Part shown: positions 6,864 to 10,000 of the stretch, piece after piece
Position numbering within the stretch: the first letter of the stretch is position 1
Layout of the letters: every line of letters starts with the position of its first letter
Origin: Penaeus vannamei
Taxonomy: Eukaryota; Arthropoda; Malacostraca; Decapoda; Penaeidae
Assembly: GCF_042767895.1 (NCBI RefSeq)
Contig: NC_091555.1
Location: 41,365,030-41,375,029 of the forward strand
DNA length: 10,000 nucleotides
Direction: 5' to 3'
Program-made: the position numbers and the translations under genes
Notes under the pieces: generated by a model
What the model was told of the DNA's origin: nothing
The model's database searches: none
The model's input: the letters and a program-made list of their open reading frames with translations, nothing else

Positions 6864-7235
6864 GTTTACCTCATCATCATCATCATTGTCATCGTTATTG
6901 TCATAATCATTATCATCATTATTTTTATGATGATTATGATGATAATTATAATCATAAAAATAGTAATGATTATAATGATAATGGTGTTGTTTACCTCATT
7001 ATCGTCATTGTCATCGTTATTGTCATAATCATTATCATTATTATTTTTATGATGATTATGATGATAATTATAATAATAAAAATAATAATGATAATAATGA
7101 TAATGGTGTTGTTTACCTCATCATCGTCGTCATTGTCATCATTATTGTCATAATCATTATCATCATTATTTTTATGATGATTATGATGATGATAATTATA
7201 ATCATAAAAATAGCAATGATAATAATGATAAGGAA
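6864..7235. repeat. 122-125-bp GAT/CAT minisatellite, 3 copies with embedded hairpins
   Basis: GTTTACCTCAT begins each unit at 6864, 6989 and 7111, periods of 125 and 122. Every unit contains GTCATAATCATTATC, then an inverted pair ATTTTTATGAT ... ATCATAAAAAT (6921-6931 with 6951-6961 in the first copy), then GATAATGGTGTTG. Copies differ by triplet slips and a few substitutions. The third loses similarity at about 7230, where GATAAGGAAAAGG replaces the expected end. Confidence 0.9.
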
Positions 7236-7347
7236 AAGGATCATAATAGTAATGATAGATATTATTGTTGTTATTGTTATTGTCATCATTATTGTTGATA
7301 TGAGAATTGTTATTATTTTCATCATCATGAACATAATAATCGCTATC
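7236..7347. repeat. Degenerate ATT/GTT trinucleotide tail
   Basis: TTATTGTTGTTATTGTTATT-like triplets and further CATCATGAACATAAT sequence link the minisatellite to the GAA tract. Probably decayed trinucleotide repeat. Confidence 0.65.
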
Positions 7348-7610
7348 GAAGAAGAAGGAGGAGAAGAAGAAGGAGGAGAAGAAGAAGAAGGAGGAGAAGA
7401 AAAAGAAGGAGGAGGAGGAGAAGAAAAAGAAGGAGGAGGAGGAGAAGAGGAAGAAGGAGGAGGAGGAGAAGACGAAGAAGGAGGAGGAGGAGAAGAGGAA
7501 GAAGGAGGAGGAGGAGAAGAGGAAGAAGGAGGAGGAGAAGAGGAAGAAGGAGAAGAAGAAGAAGAAGAAGAAGAAGAAGAAGAAGAAGAAAAGGGAGGAG
7601 GAAATAAGAA
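7348..7610. repeat. GAA/GGA polypurine tract with a 24-bp period
   Basis: Starts abruptly as GAAGAAGAAGGAGG at 7348 and ends with AAATAAGAA near 7610. Six 24-bp units at 7394-7537 follow the pattern GAGAAGA(R)(R)AAGAAGGAGGA. Because 24 is a multiple of three, the plus frame stays open and reads Glu-Glu-Lys-Glu-Gly-Gly-Gly-Gly-type octapeptides. A nearly pure (GAA)n follows at 7548-7590. There is no other sign of coding. The mirror-symmetric purine run is an H-DNA candidate. Confidence 0.9.
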
Positions 7611-7612
7611 TT

Positions 7613-7730
7613 CGCTTTTCCTGGAATTGTTGGATCACGGTAATACGTTTTTTTACGCTGGCTTACGTGTGCGCGTGTGTGCGTACGTGCATGTGTGTTT
7701 ATGTAATTTTACGTGAGTAGACTGTGCGTG
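7613..7730 (+). repeat. Dispersed repeat, copy B
   Basis: GCTTTTCCTGGAATTGTT, GATCACGG, TAC, a seven-T run, TTACGCTGG, and CGTGTGCGCGTG match copy A at 5127 in the same order and orientation. GT-rich variable sequence follows. It starts within three bases of the end of the GAA tract. Family unknown. Confidence 0.65.
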
Positions 7731-7847
7731 TGTGTGTGTATTAGTGTGATCGTACATGTATATTTACCTAATCTCTTGTTCCTGTGAGTTTACATCCCCC
7801 GTTGTGTATGGAGTGTATTCGTAGATAATCTATATATTTTCACACTC
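7731..7847. other. Spacer before the 68-bp array
   Basis: Mixed sequence. At 7800-7830, CGTTGTGTATGG followed by TATTCGTAGAT faintly resembles the array words CGTCGTGTGCGTATGG and TATTCGTCGGAT, so this may be a decayed outer copy. No gene seen. Confidence 0.4.
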
Positions 7848-8592
7848 TTTCCTGCATGCACATTTAAGCCATGTACGTAAACCTCGTCGTGTGCGTATGG
7901 TTATTCGTCGGATTTCCATCAAGCACCTTTAAGCCATGTACGTAAACCTCTCTTCGTGTGCGTATGCTTGCCTGTCGGATTTCCATCAAACACCTTTAAG
8001 CCATGTACGTAAACCTCTCGCCGTGTGCGTATGCTTGCCTGTCGGATTTCCTGCAAGCACCTTTAAGCCATGTACGTAAACCCTCTCGTCGTGTGCGTAT
8101 GCTTGCCTGTCGGATTTCCTACAAGCACATTGAAGCCATGTACGTAAACCTTCTCGTCGTGTGCGTATGCTTGCCTGTCGGATTTCCTACAAGCACATTG
8201 AAGCCATGTACGTAAACCTTCTCGTCGTGTGCGTATGCTTGCCTGTCGGATTTCCTACAAGCACCTTTAAGCCATGTACGTAAACCTTCTCGTCGTGTGC
8301 GTATGCTTGCCTGTCGGATTTCCTACAAGCACCTTTAAGCCATGTACGTAAACCTTCTCGTCGTGTGCGTATGCTTGCCTGTCGGATTTCCTACAAGCAC
8401 CTTTAAGCCATGTACGTAAACCTTCTCGTCGTGTGCGTATGCTTATTCGTCGGATTTCGTGCAGGCACCTTTAAGCCATGTACGTATACCTCTCGTCGTG
8501 TGCGTATGCTTATTCGTCGGATTTCGTGCAGGCACCTTTAAGCCATGTACGTATACCTCTCGTCGTGTGCGTATGCTTGCCTGTCGGATTTC
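7848..8592 (+). repeat. 65-68-bp tandem array, 11 copies
   Basis: The word GCCATGTACGTA begins at 7868, 7933, 8000, 8067, 8135, 8203, 8271, 8339, 8407, 8475 and 8542. Periods are 65, 67, 67, 68, 68, 68, 68, 68, 68 and 67, and a partial leader starts at 7848. Each unit runs GCCATGTACGTAAACC, TCGTCGTGTGCGTATG, then GCTTGCCTGTCGG or GCTTATTCGTCGG, ATTTCC or ATTTCG, and AAGCACCTTTAA. The CpG-rich composition differs sharply from the surrounding purine and T-rich DNA. The period is not a multiple of three, so frames rotate and no protein is implied. Confidence 0.97.
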
Positions 8593-8710
8593 GGTCCCCC
8601 TCGCGCCTCTCCCGAAGTCAAGGTCAAGGTTCAAGTTCTTTCTCCATTTTGTGCCTCCCTTGCCGGATGGGGGCCTCGCGGTGGGGCTGCGGGGGCTCGC
8701 ATGGGGGAGA
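8593..8710. other. GC-rich island after the array, with a G-quadruplex candidate
   Basis: Mixed sequence between the array and the right-hand purine tract. It contains the FTZ-F1/ERR-like site listed separately. G runs at 8669-8673, 8683-8686, 8691-8695 and 8703-8707 have loops of 9, 4 and 7 bases, forming a G-quadruplex candidate within CpG-containing DNA. Confidence 0.5.
8618..8626 (+). promoter_or_regulatory. Candidate FTZ-F1/ERR monomer site
   Basis: TCAAGGTCA matches exactly the extended half-site bound by FTZ-F1/SF-1 and ERR-class nuclear receptors. It lies inside AAGTCAAGGTCAAGGTTCA (8615-8633), so imperfect half-sites flank it on both sides in direct orientation. There is no adjacent gene to regulate in the window. 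Confidence 0.35.
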
Positions 8711-9540
8711 GAGAGGAGGCAGAAGGAAGGAAGGAGAGAGAGAGAGAGAGAGAGGAGGTAGAAGGAATGGGTGGGAGAGAGGAGGGAGAAGAAAGGAGGG
8801 GGGGAAAGAGAGAGGAGGGAGAAGAGAGGAGGGAGGAAGGGGGGAGAGAGAGGAGGAAGGAAGGGGGAGAGAGAGGAGGAAGGGAGAGAGAGAGGAGGCA
8901 GAATAAAGGGAAGGAGAGAGAGAGAGAGGAGGTAGAAGGAAGGAGGGAGAGAGAGGAGGAGGAAGGATGGGGAGAGAGAGGCAGGTGGATGGGGGAGAGA
9001 GAGGGAGGGAGGCAGAAGGAAGGAGAGGGAGAGAGAAGACAGAAGGAATGGGTGGGGGCGTACATGGGGATAGAGGAAACACAAGGAAAGAGGGAATAGG
9101 ACAGAGGGACGAGACATGGGTAAAAGATGTGTATGGAGGAGAGGGGTGACAGAAGGAAGAAGAAGGGATGAGAGAGGGGGCAGGGAGAGAGAGGATCGGG
9201 AGAAGGAGGTCATGTCAGTAAGAGGCGCATATGAGGGGAAGAGAGCTGGGGAGGTCGCGGGGAGACGTGTATGGCGAGAGAAGATGGAGAAGGGGTGAAG
9301 GGAAAGTGAAGGAGGAGAGGGAAAAGGGAAGGGGATAAGATGAGGAAGGGGTAGAGAAAGGGGAAAGGGGGAAGATGGAGAAGGAGGAGGGAAGGGAAGG
9401 GGAGGAGAAAGGAAGGAGAAGCTGGGGAAGGGGGAGAAGGGGGAAGGGGAGAGGGAGGGAAGGGAAGGGGGAATGTTATTAAGGGCTACGGGGAGGGGGA
9501 GGAAGGGAGGAAGGGTGTCAGATTGAGATAGAGGCTACAA
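8701..9540. repeat. Right-hand polypurine tract, GAGAGG/GGAAGG rich
   Basis: Over 800 bp of G+A with few interruptions. Irregular recurrences include GAGGAGG(C/T)AGAAGGAA-type words near 8710, 8752, 8930 and 9006, and GAAGGAATGGGTGGG near 8762 and 9044, about 283 bp apart. AGGTCA occurs once at 9207-9212. Short mixed patches lie at 9056-9130 and 9195-9265. The long minus-strand Ser/Leu/Pro ORF (8443-9213) is antisense of purine repeat plus the 68-bp array and is not a gene. Confidence 0.85.
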
Positions 9541-10000
9541 ATGGGAAGAGGAGGAGATAGGGGAATGCTCGAACGAAGATTAAAAGAGACAGAAAGAAAA
9601 GAGAAATACAAAATTAAGAATACTTGAAATTAGAGATTGAAAACATTTAAATGCGCAACACATACAAGAAGAAACAAATGATAAAAGCAATAAAAATAGG
9701 AAAGAGGGAATAAGGTAAAGTAAAGTGAAAACAAAAGGAAAGAAGGGATGAGGAAGAGGAATGCGAAGACAAAAGAAAATAGATAACAGAAAGAAAGAGA
9801 GAATTAGGTAGAGAAAATGAAGACAAAAGAAAATAGATAACAGAAAGAAAGAGAAAATGAAGACGAATTAAAATGAATAAGAGGAGTTAAATGAGGATGA
9901 GGAATAGGAAAGTGAAGTCAAAAAGGAAGAAATAAAAGAAGGAAAGAAGGGATGACATAGAGGAAAGGTAAGGCCAATGAAAATAATAAGAAGAGAAAGA
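9541..10000. repeat. A-rich purine tract to window end
   Basis: Composition shifts from G-rich to A-rich, with AAAGAAAG and GAAAATAG words. It contains the 54-bp repeat listed next. A related pair with AAAGTGAAAACAAAAGG near 9723 and AAGTGAAGTCAAAAAGG near 9911 also shares GAAAGAAGGGATGA downstream. No gene seen; the tract probably continues past the window. Confidence 0.75.
9765..9880. repeat. 54-bp purine tandem repeat, about 2.5 copies
   Basis: GAAGACAAAAGAAAAT begins at 9765 and 9819 (period 54), each followed by AGATAACAGAAAGAAAGAGA. A third start, GAAGACGAATTAAAAT at 9859, is only 40 bp on because 14 bp (GAATTAGGTAGAGA region) is missing from the second unit. Confidence 0.85.

Noticed and set aside
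6991..7638. 215-codon minus-strand Asn/Asp/Tyr/Phe/Ser-rich ORF resembling a low-complexity protein
   Set aside because: Translation of the GAA tract and GAT/CAT minisatellite. Stops are rare because of triplet composition, not selection.
7848..8592. CRISPR array
   Set aside because: Copies are contiguous with no unique spacers, and the setting is a eukaryotic repeat-rich genome.
8628..8638. B-box-like GGTTCAAGTTC suggesting a tRNA or SINE head
   Set aside because: The conserved terminal C is off by one and no A-box or acceptor stem was found.
8443..9213. 256-codon minus-strand ORF, the longest in the window
   Set aside because: Runs from purine repeat (Ser/Leu/Pro) into the 68-bp array. 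Composition switches at the repeat boundary and nothing is recognisable.

Overview
This window looks like gene-free, repeat-saturated DNA from a metazoan nuclear genome. I found no open reading frame I would call a gene. Every long ORF is a translation of low-complexity DNA: Pro/Ser/Leu from pyrimidine tracts, Glu/Gly/Arg from purine tracts, Cys/Val from GT tracts, Tyr/Ile from TA tracts. There is no recognisable domain, tRNA, rRNA, CRISPR array, prokaryotic operon or virus. The density of long perfect microsatellites, together with copies of the widespread invertebrate repeat bounded by a TACCTCCGCCAAGG-type terminus, suggests a decapod crustacean, possibly a penaeid shrimp. This is an inference from repeat style only, at about 50% confidence. 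Molluscs such as cephalopods are the main alternative.

Layout, left half. Positions 1-535 are C-rich pyrimidine. After a short CpG-containing island with a textbook DR1 nuclear-receptor motif, 601-1775 is purine-rich and carries a 29-bp VNTR, an 85-98-bp minisatellite and a strong G-quadruplex candidate. An AT-rich, non-repetitive stretch (1776-2040) separates this from a second pyrimidine tract (2041-2434), a second CpG-containing island (2435-2511) and a second purine tract (2512-3175). Next come a small unique island, a 54-bp purine repeat disrupted by a (GA)16 expansion, and a GACA array (3586-3728). The longest ordinary-looking stretch is 3760-4255. A third, smaller pyrimidine/island/purine set covers 4256-4605.

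Layout, right half. A G-run island (4606-4735) leads into T-rich DNA with an internal duplication, then copy A of a dispersed repeat, then a compound (TA)48/(GT)16 microsatellite. Two copies of the inverted-terminus element follow (5965-6171 and 6271-6380), then (AC)65, three units of a hairpin-bearing 122-125-bp GAT/CAT minisatellite, a GAA/GGA tract with a 24-bp period, copy B of the dispersed repeat, and an 11-copy, 65-68-bp tandem array (7848-8592). A fourth CpG-containing island with an FTZ-F1/ERR-type site leads into 1.3 kb of purine-rich DNA running to the window end.

The most interesting patterns are non-coding. Short CpG-containing islands repeatedly sit where the DNA enters a polypurine tract, and several carry nuclear-receptor-like half-sites. 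The 68-bp array has a homogenised core and variant edges. Two dispersed-repeat families have paired copies inside the window. None of this demonstrates function.
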